Positions 49,050-60,253 of a DNA stretch of 64,000 nt are shown here, piece by piece. The notes under the pieces were generated by a model that made no database searches, had not been told where the DNA came from, and was given only the letters and a program-made list of their open reading frames with translations. Position numbers and translations under genes: made by a program. How positions within the stretch are numbered: the stretch's first letter is position 1; each line of letters opens with the position of its first letter. Source of the stretch: Apteryx mantelli (lineage: Eukaryota; Chordata; Aves; Apterygiformes; Apterygidae); assembly GCF_036417845.1 (NCBI RefSeq), contig NC_089980.1:129668516-129732515 (forward strand), read 5' to 3'.

Positions 49050-49458
49050 TGATGGAGGAATGGTTAGGGGGATGGTTAAGCGAGAGAGGGCATGCTTTGA
49101 TTGGGATGAGCAATCCCGTCTTCAGGGTAGAGGAAGGAATCTAGGCCAAGGCAAGCGATCCTTGCAGCGGCCTTGAGCACTACAAAAGAAGGTATTCACA
49201 AAACTGGTAAACAAGTCTAAACGGAACTAGGTTCCATAAATGTCAACGGAGCGTGGACAGCAACCTTGCACTAATCATGTATCCGCTTTATGCGCGTGGA
49301 CAGAAACTGTAGCCAATCATGTAACTATTGTTAGCGCATGCTCATTGCTTATCCATATATATACTTTGTGTAAACTCTAATAAAGGGAGAACGATCATAC
49401 TCATATTGAGACTCCGTCGTTACTCCGGGCCCGCCTCCCACTCCGGCGTCCTCCGACA
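49050..49458 (+). mobile_element. Solo LTR of an avian endogenous retrovirus
   Basis: The 409-base element begins TG and ends CA, with inverted termini (TGATGGAGGA at the left; the right end reverse-complemented is TGTCGGAGGA, 8 of 10 the same). It is flanked by a perfect 6-base target duplication AACCAC (49044-49049 and 49459-49464). Inside are a TATA-like CATATATATAC (49354-49364) and AATAAA (49379-49384) only 15 bases after it, so the poly(A) signal lies close to or before the start of R, an arrangement like that of avian alpharetroviruses. The GC-rich end (about 49412-49458) would be U5. A 6-base duplication fits alpha- or beta-retrovirus-type integrases. There is no internal gag, pol or env sequence: the provirus has recombined down to one LTR, so it has no coding capacity. 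Confidence 0.85.
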
Positions 49459-49464
49459 AACCAC
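49459..49464. repeat. Target-site duplication, right copy
   Basis: AACCAC directly after the LTR; identical to 49044-49049. Confidence 0.85.
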
Positions 49465-49849
49465 AGGTTATTTCTTTTGGTCCATGTTAAGAAAATCATC
49501 ATCAGAGACAGGTAAATAAATGGACAAATAGGGAATGCTAGTAATTCCCGTAATGGTCCAGTTTGTGCAAGTAAGTGATGTCTTTCTCGTAGCACTATGT
49601 ATTTATGTGCAGTTGTATAGCTGCATGGCAAATGGGTTAAGTGACCTGTATTGATGTTCATTTCACTGAAATGTGCACATTCAAAACTTATTTAAGTCTA
49701 AGCTAGTGGAGATAAATAGGCATTTCCAGGGAAGGAGTTCACCTTGTGTGACAGGTCTTCTAGAAGGTGATTCAGCCATCCTGCTTTTCTGTATTGACTA
49801 CAGAGGAAGCCTAGAGGCAGACAACTGACTTTCAGATGACTACAGTTGG

Positions 49850-50085
49850 GGTAGATGTATCCTACCTCTAGCCTGTAGCCCTGAGTTAGGGCGAGGAGTT
49901 AGTCACTGTCCAACTCTGGCAGGCTCCACAGTCAGTGTGACCACTCGGATCTTCAGAAGTAGCTCTACATTAAGAGGCTAAGATGCTTAACTCGGGTTGT
50001 CTGAATCACTGTGTTAGGTCTAAGCATCTCACTTTTAGGTGCTGCTGTGCCTTCGGGTGTTTGGATCAGATCCCCAGACTGTAAC
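49850..50085. repeat. Ancient dispersed repeat relic
   Basis: It contains AGGCTAAGATGCTTAACTCG, CTTTTAGGTGCTG and GTTTGGATCAGATCCCC, a style of sequence (repeated TTAGGTGC / TAAG blocks) that I associate with an old non-autonomous DNA transposon of archosaurs and turtles. The relic at 51425-51680 shares the style in the opposite direction. The family name is uncertain. Confidence 0.35.
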
Positions 50086-51065
50086 AGTGAAAAGCAATGT
50101 CCTATTTTATTTATTTATTTACTTAATCCAAACTGGTAGTTAGTTTCACTCTAGCTTTGGTCTTGAAGGAGGCAAGCATCCTCGCATGAATTCTTAGTGA
50201 ATTACAAGAAAGTAACAGGACTATCACTGCTAGATCTGTCTGCTCACTAACAACGTACGCTCAGGGACATTTTCTTCTCTACGTTGACAGTTTTGACACA
50301 CAATTTTTTCCCTGATCCATAGAAAAAAAAAGAAAAGGTTTCACAAACTTGCTAAAGATGCTTATTCCGGAAGCTCTGTACCGTGAGTTTAGCGTTAAAG
50401 CATTCCAGCGTCACGGCATCCAGACTTGTGCCCTCTTAGTTGACAGTCAAGGGGGATATTTGCAGGACTGACTGCACAGTGACCTCAGGCTTCCCGCAGC
50501 AGAAAAAATGCCTCAGGGAAACTCAAAAGATTTATCGTAATGCTGTTTGTTTACAGGAACTTTCAGGTACAACAGAGACTGACAGGCACTGTACCACACA
50601 GGTTAAACAGTAAAGAGCTTAACAATAACAATATAGAAAGACAGACAGTCCAATATTTACATTGTATACAAAATCTCTCTCTTCTGGATGATGTTTAGAG
50701 TTCCCTAGAGCTATTTTCCTTGATGTGCAGACGTTGCTGGGCCTGCAGTTCAACATGCTCTACTGGGTAGCAATTTGCAGGGCTTTTTTTCTCCCTGCGT
50801 TATCCCTTAAGGCTGGTCAAAGTTTGCAGCAAGTACAATATTTTAAGGACGCTTTTGCTTAGTACATCCACGCTAATCCTTTTCAGAGTCACTGCCATGA
50901 TAGTGTGATACAGAGGTAGAATAAGGTCATGAAAATTTACTAGCCATGATTTGGCTTTTCTGTTCAGCTTGAGGAGAGGCAGGGTAACGTCCTCATTGGT
51001 GAGCTGAAGAGCCAGTTAGCTGGGAGGCAAGTTCCAAGTAAGAATTTCATTTTTTCTTTGATGTG
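50086..51065. other. Intergenic DNA between old repeats
   Basis: No open frame or repeat end I can identify. Confidence 0.4.
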
Positions 51066-51260
51066 AAGTATCTCTCTTAGGTACTTATATGCCCCATTGA
51101 TACGAAGTCTGAGCAACTCACAGTCTTTAATACGTTTCTCCTCATAGACTTGCTGTGTGATAAGAAAGGAGATGTTGTTATCCTTCCTTGGCAGGTTCTG
51201 AGACTCATGTTGCAGTCCACAGACTTAGGTGCAAAAGTTGGATTCTGGCAGGTTGCAATT
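51066..51260 (+). repeat. Ancient SINE/MITE-like relic
   Basis: The order GTCTGAGCAACTCACAGTCT, TTAATACGTTTCTCCTCATA, GTTGTTATCC and ACTTAGGTGCAAAAG follows an old dispersed sequence of sauropsids (GAGCACCTCACAATCTTTAA, then TATTTATCCTCAC, then CTATTATCCCC). Identification is by remembered pattern. The match is gapped and decayed. Confidence 0.4.
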
Positions 51261-51424
51261 AAACACTGAATTCCAAGCATGCCGTCCTTAAAATCTCTAT
51301 ACGATCTTCCAGGTGTACAGATTTTTGCTGGTGAAGTTTCTTTAAACGCATGTTCAGATCTTAAGGTGGGATGAATCACCCTGTGCATATTCTCTACTGA
51401 CTGTGAAGGAAGCATCAGCTTGCC

Positions 51425-51680
51425 ATTTAGACTAGGCTCCTAACTTTCACACCTCTAAAGATACATGAGATAAATCTAGGCCTAAATACCTAACCCTGCA
51501 AAAGACCTGACTTCAGGCACATATCCCACCTCTGTATTTCCGGTTGGTTAGGCAGGTGGCTCTCTGCTCAGCTTGCTGGATGTTGTGAATACCCAGGCAC
51601 CTAACTCAGATCTACTGATGCTCTCGGGGACATAGGCCCCTAAAAGTTAGGCAAGTTCATCTGTGAATTTAGGTTATGTA
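51425..51680 (-). repeat. Ancient dispersed repeat relic, opposite direction
   Basis: It contains CTAGGCTCCTAACTTTCAC, TAGGCCTAAATACCTAACCC, CAGGCACCTAACTCAGATCT and ATAGGCCCCTAAAAGTTAGG: four blocks of the TAGGCNCCTAA type at about 60-base intervals. This fits a decayed non-autonomous DNA transposon known from crocodile, turtle and bird genomes. No open frame. Confidence 0.45.
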
Positions 51681-54600
51681 CCATAAGACTCCTGAAAAAT
51701 AGGCTAGCAACTTATCCATTGGAACATTTTTTCTTCCAAAAGTTACTGTAAATGTTTACAGCGCTTGTTTCTAAATATTTTTGCGACCGTTTAGGTAGTT
51801 TTGGGCACTTCTCACTTCTGGCTTTCAAGGCCATCCCAAATTTCGGCTTGGATTAATACAATTCACTTCTTAAACGTCTCGCTCAGTTTCAGCTAGCTTT
51901 TTTTATTTTGCTTTATTCACTGCTTTTACCTGTTGAAACATCTATCAGTCCTTATCTGGAGGTGATCCCACTCTTTCTTTTTTTACTTTTGTGGAGTGAA
52001 CAGCATTATGCGTATGCAATTTATTACTGTTAGTGAAAAGTAAAATACAGCTGTACCTGAATTGCAAAACTCTGAAGAGTTTCCACTCTCCTCCAAACAA
52101 GGAAAATCATTTCATTTACAAGGTGGATGATGGAAGTAGAGAGAGAGAAAGAGAGAAACTGTATTGCAAGAAGCTACATTTTCAGGAATTTTTTATGTAT
52201 ATATATACACACACACATATACGTGTATGAAAACCAATGCATAAAGTCCTCTGATCAACCATCCTTGAAATAAACCATGAGCAAAAAGGACACAGAAATG
52301 ACACCTATATAATAGTCTCCAAAGGCAAAAAATAACTATTGGTCTTACAAATTGGCGGTTGCTTGAAGTCTAGACTGCAAACCACATTGGATTGTGCAGC
52401 TCTCAAACCACACAAGGATGGAGAGTATTATAGCAGCTGTTACCATGGACGTTGACAGAAATCTGAAAAGTGCAAAGGATAAACATAACAAAAAAATAAA
52501 ACCTTTCCAGATGGCTGTACAGCTTCCTAAAAATATACACTGCCACTGAAGGCTGGCTGGATTGAAAAGAAATGTTGTCTAAAATAAAAAATAAAGCTGT
52601 AGAAACTGCTGTAAATTAAAAAATAAGTAAATTAGAAGAGGTTTGTAAGTGAAATCTTTTCTCCACTATCTGTTGAACTTATATACAATATAAGGTTGCA
52701 GATAGGGGATATAATTAAGATTGGTGAATAAATAGATAGTAATGTGAGCACTATTCTAAGAAGTATAGATGAATGGTTAGATGATAAATGCCATTTGGCT
52801 GCACTTTGATAAAACAGATGTAATGTTGCTAGACTAAGAGAAGCAACTAAAAACAATGTTGACTAACAAGTCCACCTACTTCTTTTCTATGCAAATCTTA
52901 CCACTTAACATCCATGTCTATGTCACCTCAAGATTAGACTAATATAACTGATTTATAGGGAATCAGTATTTGGTATGTGGTCCCCAGCAAGCAAAAGAAA
53001 TGAAGCTGGAACTCATGCATGAGAGCTTGTCAGTGTCTGCAAATTGTAGTTTCCTTGAATAACTGCCTCCCGTTTAAGATGAATGGCAATTACATATATC
53101 ATGACACATAGTGAACACCATTAACAGATATATTTCAGGATGTCAGCGTGCTCCTGATACTACCTCTGGCTTTCAGAAACTTTCACTGTTCTGGCTGAAA
53201 GTTTCCAGAGCCATTTGTCTACAGGAAAAAAAAAAAAGGAGATAATTATCAAAATTTCAAAATCAAGACTAGGAGGACACAGGGCTGCATTCCACATAAT
53301 CTAAAATAAGAAATGGACCATTTTTTTGCAGTGTTAGAGTTAGGACTGCTGCAATTAAAAAGTTAAAATTTGGAAGATTTTTGCTGTTATGTCTCTCATG
53401 AAGATGCTGTTCTAAGGACATTTGTTCCAGTCTCCAGCCTCAAATTATACATGGTGGGATTGTACTATTTTGTACTTGTACCAACATTATTCTTTATATA
53501 GTTTTTCTTTTCCTGCTGTTGTGTCATCCCTGATGGATTTCTAATCAGCTTCATATTCCCCCTCAACTTTCATTTTGCTGGACTAAACAAGCCACTTCAT
53601 TTACTTACCTCTCATAAAGTATTTTCTCCTTTCCCTTGAGCAGCCTTGCAGGCCTTCTCTGCATTTCTCCCAGTCTGATCATAGGCAACAACTAGAGGTG
53701 TGTGTGATATTCCAGTGTTGGTTAAAGCATGCGAAATGAGGAAAGGAGCAAAACCAGAGCCTGACACCTTAACTTAAGAGTTGTTATTTCTGAGCACTTA
53801 AACTCTGATGTCTTAACATTCTCTAAACATTTTTAGTGTAATAGACACACATATAGAAGAGAGAGTGATATTTTTGAAATCTAAACTTCCACTGCCTGTC
53901 AGTATAATTCTACACTCTATTGCTAATTTCAATCTAAATTGCTTCCTTTCAGGCCTAAAACCATGCAATCTAAATAATATATTAAACATGAAGGATCCAA
54001 ATGAGGCCTGGCAGTCACTCAAGGTGAGATTACAGGCTGTTTAAAATGAGCATGTGCCATTTTAGAGGCAGGTGTCTCAAAGGTAATTGTCATCATCTCC
54101 TCCCTTGGATTATTCCAGAAATCATCAGGAAGATTGTGTACTTCCATTAGCCTCGACAGCTGGTTCTTGCTGACGCCTGGATGTCATAAAAAATGTTGTT
54201 AGAATGATATATTTCTCATGGAGAAAGCATGGGTACATGGAAGAAATACTGTTCTGAAACAGGTATTCGCCTGAATGATTCCTTCTTCCTATAGGATATA
54301 ATAATCACGTATTATTAAACTTGAAAGAAAAGACACTATCCAAAACACTATCCAGGCTATTACTAAGTGCTTTGGCATACAACCTCCAGGTACAGCTTCT
54401 TATTGTGAAGTCCCTTACAGGTAAATGATACAAAGAACATCTCACTTCAGATGATAGACTCTGCTTTCCTAACCACATTTCCTAGCCAGTTGACAGAGTA
54501 ATAATTTTGTTAAACAGTTTAAAATGTATCTATGGTTTTATGAATGTATGGACATTGAATACAGTCTGCACTCCCTATATCATTCCACGGCTAAATTAGG

Positions 54601-56139
54601 AAGTTACATCCTGGCTCAGTAAAGTACTCACATAAAGAACAATTACTTGGAATATTTATAGCAGTTGCTTAGGTGTTCCCTAGCTATTTTGATTAATTAA
54701 GCCTCTAGAAGGGCTCCCTCCTCAACATCAGCAGTCCTTGTTTATTAAAACCATTACACTCGTTTCTCAGGATCTTCCCGTTGAGCTATAATTTCATTAT
54801 CTCAGTGACTGGTTCCACTGGGGTGTTTCAGTTTGAATGTGAGGAGATTAGCATGTTAACCCTTTGTTTTGCATATTGTACACTATCGCTGACACACAAT
54901 TATAAATCGGTCATTGTAACTGCACTACATGCAGTAGCTGTAAGCAAAGCAAAAGAAGCAAAACTTAGCTCTAAGAAGCAAAGCTTAGGTTGCTCAGCAT
55001 GACAAAATTCAGATAATCTCCATTCTAGATTACTGAAGGAACTGGTGCAGGAAACAGCAAGTCCAGCAGCCAGGATTTTAAATAAACCTTTACATTTTTG
55101 GTGTAGTAGGATGCTATGATTAGAGAACACCAAGTACAGTAACAGTCTTTTAAAAATAACTCCCTCTTTTCTCCCCAAATTTACTGCTCTCCTCTCCTCA
55201 GCAGGGTCACCTCAGAGCTTCTTAGCTGTGTAAGCAAAACTGAATTTTGACACTGCATGGGTGAGGGTTAGGGATATTTATTTTGTCCCTATTGCTTGTG
55301 GTGACATTTCAATTTTGTGACGATGCAAAAGAGTGTTTTTGTGGGAGACAGAGAACACAATAAGGGGGTGGAAGAGATCTTTAAAGTTCTGGTGAAATAG
55401 GGGCGCTGGAAGAGATGACTGGATTTGGAGGGCCATAGCTGGGAGGTGTTTCTCCCTCTGTCCCTACCCTACCAACCAGATCTCTGGTCTCTCCCAGAGA
55501 GAGAGCCTTCACACCATGGTAAGGATGGTGGTCCAGGCTTAGCATGGATCATGTGCTCTGGATACTGCCAGCTGGCCTTTTTGGGTGTGTGAGAAGTCAG
55601 GACTACAACTCCCAGGCTTCTCAGCTTCCCCAAACCTCTTCTTTTTTCTGCATAGCTCATTCATATAAAATTTAGTCTGCTGGCTGTACATCTGCATATA
55701 TTCCTTCCTCTCCCTTCACCCTCCCCCAGGATAGGACTTATTTCTGTAGGGTGCCCTTCTGCTGGCTCTCCTCCAGTTCACAACAGCTCAGGATGCCCTC
55801 TTCTGCTCTTCCTCCGAGACCGCCTTCTCGTTCCTTCCCTGGGGGCAGGAGGAGGATCTGCTCCTTTGTCCCTCCTGCACTGGGAGCCCAGTGACCCCAC
55901 TGATTCCACCCTGTGCCCAGTCAGAGCCCATTCTCCCTCTCCCTTCCTCTGCTCTACCAGCTGGTCAAGGGGTGAGGAAAAGGGCTGGACATGACCCATG
56001 TTTCTTATCCCTTCGCTCTGTTCCTGCTCCCAGGGCTGCCAGGGAAGCAGAGACAGATGCAGAGGGAGGGGGCTAGGTAAGCAGGTGTCAGAAGAGTGGC
56101 TACCCTTGGCAGCTGCTTCCCAAGTCTATACCTAAAACC
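51681..56139. other. Intergenic DNA, no gene seen
   Basis: It holds a GA-rich tract at about 52137-52156, a TA/CA microsatellite at about 52196-52218, a ZNF143-like motif at 55602-55615, and a pyrimidine-rich, GC-elevated patch at 55680-56080 without recognisable identity. Open frames are short and show no domain. Confidence 0.45.
55602..55615 (+). promoter_or_regulatory. ZNF143/SBF-like motif
   Basis: ACTACAACTCCCAG matches the ZNF143 core ACTACAATTCCCAG with one change. This motif is also spread by some old repeats, and no promoter context is visible nearby. Confidence 0.3.
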
Positions 56140-56637
56140 AGCCCTGTTACTAGGCAAAGTGTTAGAAAAGATTTTGAAGCAAGAGATAATTAAGGAAGGA
56201 AGGCAGATGGAAAATCGGATAAATTACCACAGAGTTTTATCAAAGGTAATTTCTTGTCAAATTAGCCAATTATCTTTATTTTATTTTATTTCATTTGAAT
56301 TTAATATTTTTTTTTAATGCAGGGTAATGTAGTGCGTTTATCTGTTTAGATGTCAGAAAAGCACTTGCGACAGTGCTGCATAGGAAATTGCTATTATAAG
56401 TGGAGATGATAGAAATTAATAGAGAATGTGGGGTGCATTAAAGAGCTATTGGAAGGGAAGGATATGCAGAAGGGGATACTGGGATGGAAAAAGGCTACTG
56501 CTAGCATATCTTAAGGGATCAGTCTGTGACAGATACTCTTTAATGTAGTCATTAATGGCCTAAATGGTAGAGAACTAAATATGTGCTTCTGAAATTCATA
56601 AAAGGCATAAAACTGGGTGGTAAGGCTGAAACTGAGA
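56140..56637 (+). mobile_element. Older CR1-clade LINE, 5' segment
   Basis: It contains GTGTTAGAAAAGATTTTGAA, a degraded ACAGAGTTTTATCAAAG segment and LDVRKALATVLHRKLL near 56346-56393, the RT motif D-x-x-KAFDTVLH with the catalytic Asp replaced, then CATAAAACTGGGTGG, the DTKLGG box without its Asp pair, near 56606. Interrupted at about 56637 by the younger CR1; the 3' part resumes at 57461. Inactive. Confidence 0.65.
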
Positions 56638-57460
56638 GGTGGGGAGGGACAGGCTGGAGAGGTGGGCAGAGAGGAACCTCATGAAGTTCAACAAAGGCAA
56701 GTGCAGGGTCCTGCACCTGGGGAGGAATAACCCCATGCACCAGTACAGGTTGGGGGTTGACCTGCTGGAAAGCAGCTCTGCCGAGAAGGACCTGGGAGTG
56801 CTGGTGGACACCAAGTTAAGCATGAGGCAGCAATGTGCCCTTGTGGCCAAGAAGGCCAATGGTATCCTGGGGTGCATCAGGAAGAGTGTTGCCAGCAGGT
56901 CGAGGGAGGTGATCCTTCCCCTCTACTCAGCCCTGGTGAGGCCACATCTGGAGTACTGCGTCCAGTTCTGGGCTCCCCAGTACAAGAGGGATGTGGCACT
57001 ACTGGAGCAAGTCCAGCGAAGGGCCACAAAGATGATTAGGGGACTGGAGCATCTCTCTTATGAGGAAAGGCTGAGAGAGCTGGGCCTGTTTAGCTTGGAG
57101 AAGAGAAGGCTGAGAGGAGATCTTATCAACGTGTACAAGTATCTGAAGGGAGGGTGTCGAGAGGATGGGGCCAGACTCTTTTCAGTGGTGCCAAGCGACA
57201 GGACGCGAGGCAATGGGCACAAACTGAAACACAGACACTTCCATCTGAACATGAGGAAAAACTTTTTCACTGTGAGGGTGACAGAGCACTGGAACAGGTT
57301 GCCCAGAGAAGTTGTGGAGTCTCCTTCTCTGGAAATATTCAAAACCCATCTGGACGCGATCCTGTGCAGTGTGCTCTAGGTGACCCTGCTTGAGCAGGGG
57401 GGTTGGACTAGATGATCTCCAGAGGTCCCTTCCAACCTCAGTGATTCTGTGATTCTGTGA
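56638..57460 (+). mobile_element. Young 5'-truncated CR1 LINE nested in an older LINE
   Basis: The 823-base copy starts within the reverse-transcriptase region ([18 protein letters not shown]) and runs unbroken to the CR1 3' end GATGATCTCCAGAGGTCCC, closing with two copies of GATTCTGT (57443-57460). The open frame through its coding part shows it is much younger than the two other CR1 copies. 5' truncation is normal for CR1 insertion by target-primed reverse transcription. It lies inside an older CR1-clade element. Confidence 0.9.
56639..57379 (+). pseudogene. CR1 ORF2 C-terminal fragment, open but truncated
   Basis: A 246-codon open frame: the end of the reverse-transcriptase fingers/palm ([15 protein letters not shown]), the thumb-like segment ([32 protein letters not shown]) and the C-terminal region ending at TAG. 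The endonuclease and the catalytic FADD box are absent, so no active enzyme can be made. The ATG at 56639 is incidental. Its intact frame dates the insertion as recent relative to neighbours; it is not a host gene. Confidence 0.85.
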
Positions 57461-58230
57461 ATCACCTATTAAAAGAAATCTGAGGGAGATCAGATGACTC
57501 AGGCAACTGAAATGATAAGTATGAGGTGAAACCTGAGAAGTACAAGTGACAATACTGGGCAATCAGAGACCTGTAATAAAAACTTCTGCTATAAATTTAG
57601 GATTCTTCAATTGGAAGACAAAAAAGATCATTCCTTAGCTGGAAGATGGCTATGAACTGCCAAGGATTGTACTTGTAAAGTGTTTTCCATTGTAAAACAC
57701 ATTGGTTAAACCTTATTTGGCAGAGCAGAAGATTTTGCCTTTTTAACTTAACCAACTGAGGGCCAAAAAGAATAAGATAACTCTCTTCAAATACTCCTGG
57801 GGTACAAATGTCAGACAGGAAAAAAGAAGTTTTAAAGTTGAAAGATAAAACTGATACAAGATCAAAATTGGTCTTCAACAGATTTAGGAAAAAGAAAAAA
57901 AATGAAAGAGTGAATGACCAGAATGGTCTTCCAAACAGCATGCTGGAGAAGGATTCAAAATTTTTTATGATGACACTGGATAAGCTAATGAATGGGATTG
58001 TATTTTGAAATAGGAGAATTTAAGGGGACTGGAAATTAAGTTTGTGATGCAAGTCCTTGGGCATTTGATGTCTTTGAAACAAGACTGGGTCACTGCTTGA
58101 TCACACTCTTTATATATTAATCACATTTTTCTGGATTTGTGGTTGCTTGGGGAGTGGGGGAAGTCAGGAGGTGGATTTTTCCCTTCTGATCCATAGATGA
58201 CTTCTGGAGATGTGTGAGCTGACCTTTGTG
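57461..58230 (+). mobile_element. Older CR1-clade LINE, 3' segment
   Basis: After the nested CR1 the older element resumes. AGAGTGAATGACCAGAATGG at about 57907, CTTCCAAACAGCATGCTGGA at about 57930 and GACACTGGATAAGCTAATGA at about 57972 are the usual CR1/L3-type C-terminal coding order. It is followed by a 3' UTR-like stretch (TGGGTCACTGCTTGATCAC, GGGGGAAGTCAGGAGG). The right edge is approximate. Confidence 0.6.
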
Positions 58231-59787
58231 TGAGAGAGGAAATAGGCTCTCCTGGTATTCGTAGGGTCCTTACCTGCTTGAGAGACTACAGCATGAATCC
58301 ACGGCTCACATTGGCAGGTCCTAGCTTCCCTCCGCTCTTCTGCATCTTAGGGTGTGATCTGCTTCCTGGGTTCACACGGTTCATCCATGCTTATGCAAGG
58401 TAAGTTAAGATGAAAGTTGGTAAATGACGGAGATGAACTTGAGCCATGCTTAATCTTTATTTAACAAACACTGCTCATGTAGGAATGTAGGATGTTGGCA
58501 ACACCCTCAGTCCCTTCTAGTTCCCTTCTGAGGCACAACTGTAGCTGCAGCTTTCAGTTTTCTAGTGCAGATCATAAGTTTGTTTCAGGTTGTAGGGAAG
58601 AAATTTGTGACCTGTTGTGTGGGGATAAGTGAAGTAAACGTGCTCTGGATCCTTCCTCTATTCCCACTGCGGAGGCTATGTTCAGTAGCACAGGTGGTCC
58701 CTTTCAGTCCTATGTTCCCGTTAAAAATTAGTTGAAACATGAACTCTTTAATCAGACAAAACTTTTGTTAGAACTCTACTGCAATGTTAGTTCCCTTTAA
58801 TATTTTGCTTTTCTATGAAGCTCCCTGACCTCTCAAACATTTTTTTCCCTAAATAACAATTCATTCTCATTAAAAACATCACAGTGTGCCAGGACTCTAT
58901 ATAGTCTCTAAGAATTTTCCCAGCAAGACACCATCTCAAGTGGAGTAAAAAAATCTAATGATAAAGGAAAGCATTAAGAGATAGGAATTGAAAAATTTCC
59001 ATTTCTTCTAGCAAATAGTAACAAATAATATGTTTTTTTTTCAAAATCTCCACCAAATATTTGTTAATATGTTTTGCTTTGAAAAGACTAAATGAGAAGA
59101 AAAAAATTAGACATGAAAAAAAAGCAGATAGAATGAAGTATTTATTTTTAAAACAAAATGAAACACTTGTTTTAGTTCTGATTAAAAAACCAGGATATTT
59201 TGAAAGAACTGAAAAATTTCTTATTGAAAAATGCTTCCATAGAAACGTATTTTTCTTTGGGAGGTTTTTTTTTGGACAATCTGTAACTATTTTTATTTAT
59301 TATTAAAAACAGAATTTTGTATGATTCAGACAAAAACTGGATATTAAAACGGGTAATGATAATGAGAGCATTCAGAGGTACACTGATAATTAAAGTGACC
59401 TGGAAGATGCATTTCAAAGCATAACCCAAGAAGGTTATGCTATTTCAAAAGACCAACTATATCATGATTGCCTCCTTCTCTGTTTTCTTATATATTTTCA
59501 AAGCTATTCTGTGCTGGCATCAGTTTATTGAACCACAGAGTTCTGTGATCTAATTCAGCAGTTCTTATGATCATAGCTGAGTTTTTTTGAAAGAAGTTTT
59601 TCAAGTATAGAAATGGTCTGTGGAACACAGGTGACTTAAATTGTTTCCCTCTAGACAGAAGTTGATGATTTTTAAAATTTAGTGTCATGCTGTGATGGAC
59701 ATCTATTCTAGGGAACATTGTTTCCAGGCCCCTGTCCAAGCATATGATTCTGAATATGACCCTCTGCTTTTATATGAAAATATAAAA

Positions 59788-59813
59788 TAATTTTTGAGAC
59801 TAATTTTTGAGAC
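59788..59813. repeat. Perfect 13-base tandem duplication
   Basis: TAATTTTTGAGAC occurs twice head to tail. Confidence 0.9.
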
Positions 59814-60227
59814 CCCTGAAAACAGAAAAGACACCTATTCTTTTCACTCTGAAGAAGTAATTTTGGACTTATGATTTATATGATTTAGGGTAAGTCTATA
59901 CAAGTACTTAGACAATTCAAGGTTGTGGGCCCAGATATTCTAACCTGTCTGTACTGTTATATGGTTAAAATATTCTCAGCATGCTTCTGACCTGAGCTAA
60001 CTAGCACTCTCCCCATCTATTTATAGGCATAGCCCAGGAGTAAGCTTGTGCCAGGGATCGTTTCCTGTTGGCATTTTAGACGTGGTCCTTGTTTTGGAGG
60101 GTGAGGGTGTTTTCTGGTATGGGCATTGAGAGGCTTGTGATGGTTTAGTTTATTATATAGAAAGAGACATAGAAGACAGGGAATTTGTCTGTCTCAGACA
60201 AATCACCATGTGCCTACCTATGCAAAT

Positions 60228-60253
60228 AAAATGGCTGTGTAAAATGGCTGTGT
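60228..60253. repeat. Perfect 13-base tandem duplication
   Basis: AAAATGGCTGTGT occurs twice head to tail. Confidence 0.9.

Noticed and set aside
57058..57562. Antisense frames of 94 and 126 codons
   Set aside because: They are shadows on the opposite strand of the young CR1.
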